Shown: piece after piece, positions 16,232-24,430 of the stretch
Numbering within the stretch: position 1 is the stretch's first letter
Layout: every line of letters begins with the position of its first letter
DNA from: an uncultured Kiritimatiellota bacterium
GTDB lineage: Bacteria; Verrucomicrobiota; Kiritimatiellia; RFP12; UBA1067
Direction: 5' to 3'
Assembly: GCA_934667425.1 (NCBI GenBank)
Contig: CAKULV010000014.1
Coordinates: 1-60,494 of the forward strand
DNA: 60,494 bases
The notes under the pieces: generated by a model
Seen by the model: only the letters and a program-made list of their open reading frames with translations
Databases searched by the model: none
Told to the model about the DNA's origin: nothing
Made by a program: the position numbers and the translations under genes

Positions 16232-16875
16232 AAAAGCGTCAGCTGCGATACCGGGCCGAATGACCTGCGGTGTTCCGGGCATGGACCCATGGTGCGCAAG
16301 GCGGCAAAATGCGCCGCCGTAGGGTATCCTTTGTGCTTCGCAAAGCCATATCCGGGATATTGGCGATCCATCTCCAGACAATACGTGTCGCGGGCCGTCT
16401 TTGCCAATATCGACGCGGCGGCGATAAGGATGGATTTCGAATCTCCCTTGACCACATTCTTCGCGGTCGGAAGCGTCGATACCGGAAGTCCGTCCACAAG
16501 CGTATGCGCCAGTACGGCGGAACCATCCCGTTGGGAGGTCCGCAAGGCGATGGCGACCTGGTCGTGGGCCCGCTTCATCGCAAGGTGCGTCGCCCGTAGT
16601 ATGTTCAGGGAGTCTATCTCCGCAGCCGAGGCTGAAGCTATCGCCCAGACGCATCCACACGTTGACTTGATCGTTTCGGCGAGAAGGTATCTTTTCTTCT
16701 CGGACATCTTCTTCGAGTCGTCTACATCCGCCCAGCTGCCTCGTATGAGCGATTCGGCCGCAAGAATCGGAAGGTGTACGGCGGCGGCGAAGACGGGGCC
16801 TGCGAGCGGCCCCCGTCCCGCCTCGTCGATCCCCATCACCGGGTCGCCAAGCGACTTCTCGAGATCCAGCGTCAT
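16228..16875 (-). CDS. rnhB: Ribonuclease HII
   Basis: RNase HII cleaves RNA in RNA-DNA hybrids and removes single ribonucleotides misincorporated into DNA. The 215-residue product has the catalytic motif GIDEAGRGPLAGPV, DDSKKMSEKKR, and the later acidic residues of the family (LVDGLPV, GDSKSILIAAASILAKTARD). The ATG at 16875 overlaps the upstream stop as TGATG; longer versions would run into the AsmA-like gene. The protein ends SQLTLF, a good match to a sliding-clamp-binding pentapeptide at the extreme C-terminus. Convergent with hydF, with overlapping stop codons and no terminator between them. Confidence 0.94.
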   Translation of the reverse strand: MTLDLEKSLGDPVMGIDEAGRGPLAGPVFAAAVHLPILAAESLIRGSWADVDDSKKMSEKKRYLLAETIKSTCGCVWAIASASAAEIDSLNILRATHLAMKRAHDQVAIALRTSQRDGSAVLAHTLVDGLPVSTLPTAKNVVKGDSKSILIAAASILAKTARDTYCLEMDRQYPGYGFAKHKGYPTAAHFAALRTMGPCPEHRRSFGPVSQLTLF

Positions 16876-18776
16876 CACAGCAGCCTGTCTATCACGGAGA
16901 TGTACTTCCACTTCGGGTCGTCGAGGGAGCCGTACACCTTGAACTCGAGAAGAAGCTTGGAGAAAGTCCACGTGATTGGATTCGCGATCTTGCCTATTAT
17001 CGAATCGTTCTTGAAAAGGCGCACCCGTGCCGTGAAGTCAATGGCATCGTCAGGCATGGAGTATGTGCCGGAGCCTGTGATCTTGAACACGTCGCCATAG
17101 ACATCCACCTTTGTGGCGTGTATCACGCCGTTTGATATGACGCACTCAAGCTCTGCGTTCGACTGATCGACGAGCGACGAGATCCCCGGAACGGTCTTCG
17201 CGAGGTAGTCGGTAAGCCCTGCGAACAGCTTAAGCCTCGCGATCTGCCCGTCGGACGCCTTCACGGAAGCCCTCCCGTTGATGCGCGAAACGAGTGCTGT
17301 CGATAGGGGCGCCTCGAATTCGACGTGTCCGGAGAGCTTTCCGCGCATATCGCCTGAATCCATTCCGAACGCGGCTGCGGCATCCTCGAACGGGATGCGC
17401 TCGCCGTCTATGCTTATGCTGAAGGAGGCGCGATCCCTGTCGAAACCGGGGAAGTTGATCTTGCCGGTGCCTGCGATGGCTCCGCCATGTTCCGTTTCCG
17501 AACGGGCATTGCCAAAGTGTACGGAATCTCCGCGAAGCCTGAAATCCGTGTTGGCGTTGAAGAGCGGTATGCCGAAGAACGTCCCGCGCCTGAACGCAAT
17601 GGAGCCGTCCAGATGGTTTGTGTAGGCATATCTGGGATCGACGGCCATCATTCCGTCCAATGACAGCGTTGTCGGCGTCTCCGGCTGAAGGCAATCCAGG
17701 GTGCCGTCATTCAGCACATCGGCTATCGCAAGCGCGTTCGAGAGCGATGTGGTGGAGTGCACGTTGCGGAACGTGACGAATCCCACGTCGTTTGTGTTTT
17801 CATAGAATACCGATCCCGTCATGGATGTGCCGTCCGCAATCCTCGCGTCTATGGGGCCTACCGTTATCCTGGCGTTCTGGCAGTGGCCGCGCACGAAGAC
17901 TCGCACATCCACGTTCCCCTGGGCGGTTTCTATCGGAACGTTCCGATAGGCGCCGCCGGTGGGATGGAGGTCGAGGAATATGTTCAGGTCGGAGTTGCGC
18001 AGGTTTACGTCGAAGCGGCAGCCCGCGTCAACGGGAGTGGTCACGCCGGTGAACGCATCTATGAACTGGTAGCAGTTCGTGATGTCCAGGGCCTGGAGCA
18101 TCGGGCGTATGTTGGGCTGGCGGGCCTGACCGTGGACGCTGCCGAAAACGCGTTGCGCCGGGATGTTGAGCTCGCATTCGCCCGTCACCTCCATCCTCGC
18201 GTCGCGGTCGGGAAACAGTACACGCACATCCGCGAACCGCAGAATGCCGTTCGCGGACGACACCTTTTCAACCGACACCTTTTCGGCCTTGAGGTCAAGG
18301 ATGTCGGCATCAAGGAGCGTAAGCCTGAACGGCGAGAATTCCGGGAGGTCAAGCTCAAGCGGCTCGTCCGTCTCCGTGAAGTCGTAAGATCCTGGGAACT
18401 CTATCGAATCCGGTATGTAGTACCCATCGGGAAGCCGTGGCATCCTTGCGCCCGATACGATGACGGATTTGACTATATACTTCGCATCCCACGGGAACCT
18501 CAAAGGGGAAAGCCTTATGTCTATGCGACGCGCCGAAAGGAACGGCTTCGCGTCCGGCTTGCCGCCAATGAACATCCTTACGCCGCTTAGGCGGACTTTC
18601 GACGGGAATTTCACCGAGATGGATTCGATGCGGATTACGGCGTTGCCGGTGGAGCAGGCTTCAGACACAATCTCAATGGCTCTCCGAGGAAGATTGAACT
18701 CTATGCGGGAGAGAAAAAGAAACACCACACAGGTGAACGCAAAAAGCAGGAGAAAGATTTTGGATGCCTTTTTCAT
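16875..18776 (-). CDS. AsmA/TamB-like envelope protein
   Basis: The 633-residue product starts MKKASKIFLLLFAFTCVVFLFLS, an uncleaved N-terminal membrane anchor or signal, followed by a long beta-rich region typical of AsmA-like proteins that bridge the periplasm and help lipid or outer-membrane protein transport (NGILRFADVRVLFPD, GKLSGHVEFEAPLSTALVSRINGRASVKASDG, YSMPDDAIDFTARVRLFKN). The C-terminal part with SGTYSMPDDAIDFTA and ITWTFSKLLLEFKVYGSLDDPKW resembles the AsmA_2 domain. The start codon follows the tRNA-Glu CCA end by only six bases and has no Shine-Dalgarno site. It is translationally coupled to rnhB. Supports a diderm envelope; precise role unknown. Confidence 0.8.
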   Translation of the reverse strand: MKKASKIFLLLFAFTCVVFLFLSRIEFNLPRRAIEIVSEACSTGNAVIRIESISVKFPSKVRLSGVRMFIGGKPDAKPFLSARRIDIRLSPLRFPWDAKYIVKSVIVSGARMPRLPDGYYIPDSIEFPGSYDFTETDEPLELDLPEFSPFRLTLLDADILDLKAEKVSVEKVSSANGILRFADVRVLFPDRDARMEVTGECELNIPAQRVFGSVHGQARQPNIRPMLQALDITNCYQFIDAFTGVTTPVDAGCRFDVNLRNSDLNIFLDLHPTGGAYRNVPIETAQGNVDVRVFVRGHCQNARITVGPIDARIADGTSMTGSVFYENTNDVGFVTFRNVHSTTSLSNALAIADVLNDGTLDCLQPETPTTLSLDGMMAVDPRYAYTNHLDGSIAFRRGTFFGIPLFNANTDFRLRGDSVHFGNARSETEHGGAIAGTGKINFPGFDRDRASFSISIDGERIPFEDAAAAFGMDSGDMRGKLSGHVEFEAPLSTALVSRINGRASVKASDGQIARLKLFAGLTDYLAKTVPGISSLVDQSNAELECVISNGVIHATKVDVYGDVFKITGSGTYSMPDDAIDFTARVRLFKNDSIIGKIANPITWTFSKLLLEFKVYGSLDDPKWKYISVIDRLL

Positions 18777-18782
18777 GCGCTT

Positions 18783-18857
18783 TGGCAGCCCCAAGGAGAG
18801 TCGAACTCCTCTTACCTGGATGAGAACCAGATGTCCTAGCCGATAGACGATGGGGCC
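18783..18857 (-). tRNA. tRNA-Glu (anticodon CTC)
   Basis: Read on the minus strand, the acceptor arms are GGCCCCA and TGGGGCT (first pair G-U). The anticodon arm is TCTGG-TTCTCAT-CCAGG, giving anticodon CTC, and the T-arm is GAGGAGTTCGACTCTCC. The 3' CCA is encoded. D-loop and overall pattern (CGTCTATCGGCTAGGACA) match tRNA-Glu. It lies 10 bases downstream of tRNA-Leu in the same transcript, and six bases before an mRNA start codon. Confidence 0.95.
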
Positions 18858-18867
18858 ACAGACTGCT

Positions 18868-18952
18868 TGGTGCACCCGGTGGGATTTGAACCCACACACC
18901 TTGCGGCACTAGAACCTGAATCTAGCGTGTATGCCAATTTCACCACGGGTGC
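18868..18952 (-). tRNA. tRNA-Leu (anticodon CAG)
   Basis: On the minus strand the acceptor arms GCACCCG and CGGGTGC pair fully, the anticodon arm is CTAGA-TTCAGGT-TCTAG with anticodon CAG, a class II variable arm is present, and the T-arm is TGTGGGTTCAAATCCCACC. The CCA is encoded. Reads CUG codons. Confidence 0.96.
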
Positions 18953-18965
18953 AAAAACGGGGCGT

Positions 18966-18994
18966 ATAATATCATATCGCCGTATCGCTTGCAA
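18966..18994 (-). promoter_or_regulatory. Promoter of the tRNA-Leu/tRNA-Glu/asmA/rnhB unit
   Basis: On the minus strand TTGCAA (18994-18989) and TATTAT (18971-18966) are 17 bases apart, with TGa before the -10. The predicted start is near 18959, a few bases before the mature tRNA-Leu 5' end. It is the only promoter seen for the four genes. Confidence 0.75.
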
Positions 18995-19052
18995 GTGGTA
19001 AAGAGCTTTCGGCGAAAAAAAAAATCCGCCCTGCGAACTGGTCGCGTAAATT

Positions 19053-19061
19053 TGCTATACT
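19053..19061 (+). promoter_or_regulatory. Extended -10 promoter of the first GH109-like gene
   Basis: TGcTATACT at 19053-19061; predicted start near 19068 gives a leader of about 79 bases to the ATG at 19147. Confidence 0.6.
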
Positions 19062-19146
19062 ATGAGGCACATGAAACAGCCGGTGGGACGTGAATCGGCG
19101 AATGCTTTTACAACAACAGCGGACAAGGTTCGCGGAAAGGAAACGA

Positions 19147-20595
19147 ATGAACGGCAGCAGAAGGGAATTCCTCAAGGGTACGGCTTGGATGGGCGCGGCG
19201 GCATTGGCCGCAGGGTGCCGCCTGAACCGTCTGGGGTTCGGAGAGGGCGGCAAAATGCAGAATTACGCGCTTTCCCCGTTCAAGCGGGTGCGCGTAGGCT
19301 TCATCGGCATCGGCGGGCGCGGTACGGGTGCCGTCCACCGCGTGTCCATGATCCCTGGCGTGGACATTGTCGCGCTCTGCGACAAGGAGCCGGATCGCGT
19401 GGAGGCCAACCTGAAGTGGCTCAGGGAGAAGAAATATCCGGGCGTGGACAAGATCAGGAAGTACGTCGGCCCGGAGGCCTACAAGGATCTCTGCGACTTC
19501 GGCGACTGCGACGTCGTCTACTGCGCGACTCCGTGGGCGCTGCACCAGCCGGTTGCGCTGCGTGGCCTTCTGGGCGGCAAGATCGCGCTCGTCGAGGTGA
19601 CGGCCGCGCTCACGACAGAGGAGTGCTGGGAACTCGTGGAGGCCTCGGAAAAGTGGCGGATCCCCTGCATGCAGCTTGAGAACTGCGTCTACGGCGAGAT
19701 CGAGCTTCTGGAACTCAATCTCGCGCGCCTCGGGATGTTCGGCGAGATCACCCATGTCGAGGGCGCGTACATCCACGACCTGCGAGCGATCATTCCGCAG
19801 ACCGGGCCGAACAACAACGAATGGCGCTGGCGCTATGGCGAGAACATGGCCCATCGCGGAGACCGCTATCCGACGCACGGCCTTGTGCCGCTGTGCCAGA
19901 CGCTCGGCATCAACCGGGGGGATCGCCTGGACTACCTCGTCGCGCTTGGCAACGGCCCGCACAACAAGAACTACGAGCGGGTGCGCAAGGAGTACCTGCC
20001 CGACTCCGACTCGCGCAAGTTCGATCCGCCGGCGGCGATGGCAGACATGAACACGACGCTCATCAAGACCGTGAACGGCGTCTCCATTATGGTCCAGCAC
20101 GATGTCTCGTCGCCCCGCCCGTACAACCGCAAGGCGTTCATCTCGGGCACGAAGGGCGCGATGGGAGACTATCCGTTCCGCTGCACGTTTGAGACGAAGT
20201 GCATGGACGGACGCACGCACAAGTGGTTCGACGAGAAGAAGGCGGCGGATGTCCGCAGGAAGTACATGCACCCGCTCTGGCGCGACGTCTCCGAAATGGC
20301 GCAGAAGGTCGGCGGACATGGCGGCATGGACTTCATCATGGATCTGCGCTGGGCGTGGTGTCTCCAGAACGGCCTGCCGCTCGACATGGACGTGTATGAC
20401 CTTGCGGCGACGAGCTGCCTGTGCGAACTCACGGAAACCTCCGACCGCAGCGGCTCGAAGCCGGTTTCCATCCCGGACTTCACCCGCGGCAACTGGCGGA
20501 ACGTCAAGCCCTGGGGCATAGTCAACGTGGACTTGAAGAAGATGGGCCTCGACAAGGGTGCCGTATCCAAGGACAAGGCGGCCCTGAACGTCTGA
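19147..20595 (+). CDS. Tat-exported Gfo/Idh/MocA-fold protein, GH109-like (first paralogue)
   Basis: The 482-residue product begins MNGSRREFLKGTAWMGAAALAAGC: a twin-arginine signal (SRREFLK) ending in a lipobox (LAAGC), so it is probably a Tat-exported lipoprotein. A Rossmann fold follows (VGFIGIGGRGTGAVHRVSMIPG), then ENCVYGEIELLELNLARLGMFGEI, AYIHDLR and RYPTHGLVPLCQTLGINRGDR, a pattern typical of GH109, which uses tightly bound NAD to hydrolyse alpha-N-acetylgalactosaminides by an oxidation-elimination route. ATG 19147 is preceded by GGAAAGGAAA and places the RR motif correctly. A paralogue lies at 57.7 kb; here the segment between AYIHDLR and the YPTHG motif differs (WRWRYGENMAHRGD). Inferred role: periplasmic or surface processing of amino-sugar glycans such as mucin O-glycans. 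Confidence 0.85.
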   Translation: MNGSRREFLKGTAWMGAAALAAGCRLNRLGFGEGGKMQNYALSPFKRVRVGFIGIGGRGTGAVHRVSMIPGVDIVALCDKEPDRVEANLKWLREKKYPGVDKIRKYVGPEAYKDLCDFGDCDVVYCATPWALHQPVALRGLLGGKIALVEVTAALTTEECWELVEASEKWRIPCMQLENCVYGEIELLELNLARLGMFGEITHVEGAYIHDLRAIIPQTGPNNNEWRWRYGENMAHRGDRYPTHGLVPLCQTLGINRGDRLDYLVALGNGPHNKNYERVRKEYLPDSDSRKFDPPAAMADMNTTLIKTVNGVSIMVQHDVSSPRPYNRKAFISGTKGAMGDYPFRCTFETKCMDGRTHKWFDEKKAADVRRKYMHPLWRDVSEMAQKVGGHGGMDFIMDLRWAWCLQNGLPLDMDVYDLAATSCLCELTETSDRSGSKPVSIPDFTRGNWRNVKPWGIVNVDLKKMGLDKGAVSKDKAALNV

Positions 20596-20664
20596 CGGGA
20601 TCAGGACTCCAGACTGAACGAATGCGCCTCGCAACTGCGCCATACTGGCCGGTTGCGCGGCGTG

Positions 20665-20673
20665 TGGCATAAT
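20665..20673 (+). promoter_or_regulatory. Possible extended -10 promoter before a 12-codon ORF and the glycosyltransferase
   Basis: TGgCATAAT at 20665-20673, seven bases before an ATG at 20681. No -35 is clear. Confidence 0.4.
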
Positions 20674-20680
20674 CTGCGGC

Positions 20681-20719
20681 ATGGCAAGCCCGCTACAGGC
20701 ATATGTACTTTCGGAGTGA
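20681..20719 (+). CDS. Possible 12-codon leader ORF
   Basis: ATG at 20681 opens a 12-codon frame (MASPLQAYVLSE) ending in TGA at 20717-20719, 19 bases before the glycosyltransferase start. The only support is its position exactly where the recurring extended -10 arrangement would place a leaderless start. It could be chance; no attenuator hairpin is evident. Confidence 0.25.
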   Translation: MASPLQAYVLSE

Positions 20720-20738
20720 TCGCGCAGGAGTTCGCTAA

Positions 20739-21947
20739 ATGACCAATATTACCGTCTCACTTGTGTGCGACCTGTTCTGCATAGGCCTTAGCGTGGTGTT
20801 CCTATGGTCTACGCTCATCGTCCTCGTTGGGCTGATAAGGCCGGCCAGGAGACATCCGAAGGCCAGCGGGAAGCTGAAGTTCGCCGTGCTAGTGTGCGCG
20901 AGGAACGAGGAGTCGGTGATCCGTCTTCCCGTAAAGAGCGTGTTGCTGTCCAAATACCCGGCCGAATGCCGTGAGGTGATCGTGCTTGCCGACAACTGTA
21001 CGGACAGGACGGCTTCCGTCGCCCGCGAGGCCGGCGCGACGGTATGGGAGAAGAGCGAGCCGAGCCACGGCAAGGGCGATGTGCTTGCGTGGGGACTGCG
21101 GAGGCTAGCCTCGGAGCGAAGGTGCGATGCGGTGGCGGTCTTCGATGCGGACAACATCTGCTCGGATGGCTGGTTCAGCGCGATGAACGACGCGCTCCAG
21201 GATGGCGAGACAGTGGTGACCGGCCGCCGCCACTCGTCGAATGCCCGCGCAAACCTGGTGTCGGGGTGGTACACGGTCTACTGGGACATGATGAACGAGC
21301 TCTCGAATAGGGTCAGGACGAACATGGGTCTTTCGGGCAAGCTCACCGGAACGGGGTTCGCGTTCCTCCTTTCCGCGCTCGGCCCGGACGGCTGGCGGAC
21401 GCAGACGATGGTTGAAGACGTGGAATTCACAGTCCAGACCAATATGCGTGGCGGGCGCGTCGCATATGTCCCGGAGGCGGACTATGCGGATGAGCAGCCT
21501 GTGACCTTGCGCTACATGTGGCGTCAGCTTCGCCGCTGGGCGACAGGCGGCTGGCAGATGGTGCAGACATACCTGTTCCCGTGGCTAAGGACCATGATTC
21601 GGCATCCTTCGCTGCGGCTCTTCGACAGTTTCTTCGCGATCCTCACCGGAATGTCCGTGGCATTCATCCTGCTTTTCAACTTCCTGGCGCTTTTTGTGCG
21701 CATCGCAAGCGGCGCTCTCGACTCGGCGGCGATGAACTTCTTTTTCGGCGTGTTCTTCTTCGTGTTCGTGATGGGGTGGTTCACGGCGTGGGCATCGGTT
21801 GCGCTTTCGCCGCAGAAGCGCCGCCCCCGCTTCTTGGCGATCCTTACGTTCCCCGTTTTCTCCCTCATCATTTCCGCCTCGGTGCTGTGCTCGCGAATCC
21901 GTCCCGTCCGCCGATGGATGCCCATCCCGCACGGGAAGGCCGTTTAG
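20739..21947 (+). CDS. Membrane-bound family 2 glycosyltransferase
   Basis: The 402-residue product has an N-terminal membrane helix (ICDLFCIGLSVVFLWSTLIVLVGL-like region), a GT2 catalytic domain with FAVLVCARNEESVI, the DxD-type motif FDADN, TGTGF, VEDVEF (general base ED) and QLRRWATGG (QxxRW), then two or three C-terminal membrane helices (about 290-385). The QxxRW motif marks processive or polymer-forming enzymes such as cellulose, hyaluronan or poly-GlcNAc synthases, although similar enzymes also modify single acceptors. There is no PilZ domain. An AGGAG site lies before the start. Partners for export are not adjacent, so the product glycan is unknown. Confidence 0.8.
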   Translation: MTNITVSLVCDLFCIGLSVVFLWSTLIVLVGLIRPARRHPKASGKLKFAVLVCARNEESVIRLPVKSVLLSKYPAECREVIVLADNCTDRTASVAREAGATVWEKSEPSHGKGDVLAWGLRRLASERRCDAVAVFDADNICSDGWFSAMNDALQDGETVVTGRRHSSNARANLVSGWYTVYWDMMNELSNRVRTNMGLSGKLTGTGFAFLLSALGPDGWRTQTMVEDVEFTVQTNMRGGRVAYVPEADYADEQPVTLRYMWRQLRRWATGGWQMVQTYLFPWLRTMIRHPSLRLFDSFFAILTGMSVAFILLFNFLALFVRIASGALDSAAMNFFFGVFFFVFVMGWFTAWASVALSPQKRRPRFLAILTFPVFSLIISASVLCSRIRPVRRWMPIPHGKAV

Positions 21948-21955
21948 CCTGCCTG

Positions 21956-21964
21956 TGATATAAT
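21956..21964 (+). promoter_or_regulatory. Extended -10 promoter of mutS, placed for a leaderless start
   Basis: TGaTATAAT at 21956-21964 with no matching -35; eight bases separate it from the ATG at 21973, so transcription should begin within a base or two of the start codon. No Shine-Dalgarno site can fit. Confidence 0.7.
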
Positions 21965-21972
21965 ATGCTCCC

Positions 21973-24387
21973 ATGGCAGATGATCTGACACCAATGATGC
22001 GCCAATATCTCAGGATAAAGTCCGAGATTCCAAAAGACGCTATTCTGATGTTCAGGCTGGGCGACTTCTACGAGATGTTCGGGGGAGACGCCATAAGGGC
22101 AGCGCCGGTGTTAGGGGCCACGCTTACGCATCGAGGCAACACTCCAATGTGCGGCATCCCGTACCATGCCCTGAACACGTACCTCGCCAAGCTCATTCGC
22201 GCCGGCATGACCGCCGCGCTCTGCGATCAGGTGGAGAACCCGAAGCTTGCCAAGGGGCTCGTTAGGCGCGAGGTGACGCGCATAGTGACTCCGGGGACGA
22301 TCACGGAGGATGGTCTGCTTGACGAATGCGTGAACAACTACATCGCCGCCGTCTCCGGGCTTGGGCTGTCGCTTCTCGACCTTTCCACGGGCGAGTTCTC
22401 CGTGGAGCCGTTCGAGTCGGAACAGCGCCTGTCCGACGCGATGGCGCGCTACCGTCCGGCTGAGACGCTGAGTCCAGACGACTCGAACCGCTGGACATTC
22501 TCCATTGATGCGGCGACGGAGGAGCTTCTTCGGCATTTCAAGGTGGCTACGCTTGACGGCTTCGGGCTTGTCGGCAAGCCTGACCTGATTTCCGCCGCCG
22601 GAGCCTTGCTGTACTATGTGCACACGACCCTGCACCATGCGGTTGACCATGTGCGCTCCATACGCCTCGTCGAATCGTCCGACATGCTTGCGATCGATGC
22701 CGGAACGATACGCCACCTTGCATTGCTGCCTGGCGATGGCGTGACAAGGGAGGCATCGCTTTTCGGGACGCTGAACGCCACGAAGACCCCGATGGGGGCG
22801 CGTCGCCTCGCCACGTGGATCAGGCAGCCTCTTCGCCGCCCGGAGGACATAAACGCCCGTCTTGACGCGGTGGAGGCCCTTGTGGAAGATCGCTCGAGGA
22901 TATCGCTTCTGCAGTCCAGGCTCGATGGCGTACGCGACCTTGAGCGGCTCATAGCCAAGGTGGATTCCGGGCGAGCCAACGCCAGGGACCTCAAGTCCCT
23001 TGCGGAGTCGCTTCGTCCTGTCTCGGGAATCAGGGAAAGCATCGCGCCAGGCTGCGCGACGCTTTCCGGCATCGCCGCAACGCTCTCGCCGGAGACCGAG
23101 GTCGTGGACCTGATAGACCGCGGCATAGCGGAAGACCCCAGCGTCCTGCTTACCGAGGGGAACCTTATCGCCCCGGGATACAGCGCGGAACTTGACGAAT
23201 TGCGCGATCTTGCGGCGAAGGGACACCAGTGGATTGCCGAATACCAGGCGCACGAGATCGAGCGAACCGGCATCAAGACGCTGAAGGTGCGCCGCAATTC
23301 CGTCTTCGGATTCTACATAGAGATAGCGAAGTCGCAGGCGCACCTTGCGCCGCCCGAATACGTGCGGCGGCAGACGATAGCGACGGGCGAACGCTATACC
23401 ACGCCCGAACTTTCGGAGCATGAGCGCAAGGTCGTCGGTGCGCAGGAGCGGTCATTCGCCCTCGAGCAGGATCTGTTCCGCTCGATCGTGGAGCAGGTTT
23501 CGGCGCATACGGTGTCCGTCCAGGGTACGGCCAAGGCGATCGGCGAGCTGGACGCCGTGCTTTCCCTTGCCGACCGCGCACTTGCCGCCGGATACGTCAG
23601 GCCAATTGTCGACGATTCGGACGTTCTGGACATCGAGGACGGCAGGCACCCGATCATAGAGCAGCTTCCGGATGCCGAACCGTTTGTCCCGAACTCCACG
23701 CACCTGAACGGCACGACGGACCAGATAATGCTCATCACCGGGCCGAACATGGCCGGCAAGTCCACATACATACGCCAGGTGGCTACGATAGCGGCGATGG
23801 CGCAGATGGGTTCCTTCGTTCCGGCGTCGAGGGCGCATGTTGGGGCCATCGACAGGATATTCACACGCATCGGGGCGGGGGATGACTTCTCGCGCGGGCG
23901 TTCGACGTTCCTCGTGGAGATGCAGGAGACGGCGAACATCCTCAACAATGCGACTCCGAAGTCGCTCATCGTGCTTGACGAGATCGGGCGTGGGACATCC
24001 ACGTTCGACGGCATATCGATAGCGTGGAGCGTGGCGGAGTATCTTCACGAGAATCCTCGCGTGAAGGCCAAGACCCTTTTCGCGACGCACTACCATGAGC
24101 TCGCGGACCTCTCGAACCGCTTCCCCGGCGTGAAGAACTGGACTGTGCGCGTGAAGCAGGATGGCGACCGCATCGTCTTCCTGCGTCGCATAGCCCCGGG
24201 AGTTGCCGAGAAGTCGTTCGGCATACATGTGGCGGCAATGGCTGGGCTGCCGCCTGCGGTGGTGGATCGCGCGGAGAAGATACTCGCGAACCTTGAGGCA
24301 AACGAACTTGACGTGTGCGCGTCGAAGATCGTCAAGCGTCCGCGCAAGCGCCTTTCGGACATCCCCGGTCAGATGACGCTGTTCTGA
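21973..24387 (+). CDS. mutS: DNA mismatch repair protein MutS
   Basis: MutS recognises mismatches and recruits MutL. The 804-residue product has the N-terminal mismatch-binding domain with FRLGDFYEMFG (Phe-x-Glu wedge), connector, lever and clamp domains, and the ATPase with Walker A GPNMAGKSTYIRQ (near residue 591), RSTFLVEMQETANIL, VLDEIGRGTSTFDG and FATHYHELADL. It ends GQMTLF, a sliding-clamp-binding motif like the QMSLF-type endings of other MutS proteins. It appears monocistronic from its own extended -10 promoter; mutL is not in the window. Confidence 0.96.
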   Translation: MADDLTPMMRQYLRIKSEIPKDAILMFRLGDFYEMFGGDAIRAAPVLGATLTHRGNTPMCGIPYHALNTYLAKLIRAGMTAALCDQVENPKLAKGLVRREVTRIVTPGTITEDGLLDECVNNYIAAVSGLGLSLLDLSTGEFSVEPFESEQRLSDAMARYRPAETLSPDDSNRWTFSIDAATEELLRHFKVATLDGFGLVGKPDLISAAGALLYYVHTTLHHAVDHVRSIRLVESSDMLAIDAGTIRHLALLPGDGVTREASLFGTLNATKTPMGARRLATWIRQPLRRPEDINARLDAVEALVEDRSRISLLQSRLDGVRDLERLIAKVDSGRANARDLKSLAESLRPVSGIRESIAPGCATLSGIAATLSPETEVVDLIDRGIAEDPSVLLTEGNLIAPGYSAELDELRDLAAKGHQWIAEYQAHEIERTGIKTLKVRRNSVFGFYIEIAKSQAHLAPPEYVRRQTIATGERYTTPELSEHERKVVGAQERSFALEQDLFRSIVEQVSAHTVSVQGTAKAIGELDAVLSLADRALAAGYVRPIVDDSDVLDIEDGRHPIIEQLPDAEPFVPNSTHLNGTTDQIMLITGPNMAGKSTYIRQVATIAAMAQMGSFVPASRAHVGAIDRIFTRIGAGDDFSRGRSTFLVEMQETANILNNATPKSLIVLDEIGRGTSTFDGISIAWSVAEYLHENPRVKAKTLFATHYHELADLSNRFPGVKNWTVRVKQDGDRIVFLRRIAPGVAEKSFGIHVAAMAGLPPAVVDRAEKILANLEANELDVCASKIVKRPRKRLSDIPGQMTLF

Positions 24388-24430
24388 CCTGGGAAATTGA
24401 CATGGCACAGCGGCATTCCAGGAGAGTTGC

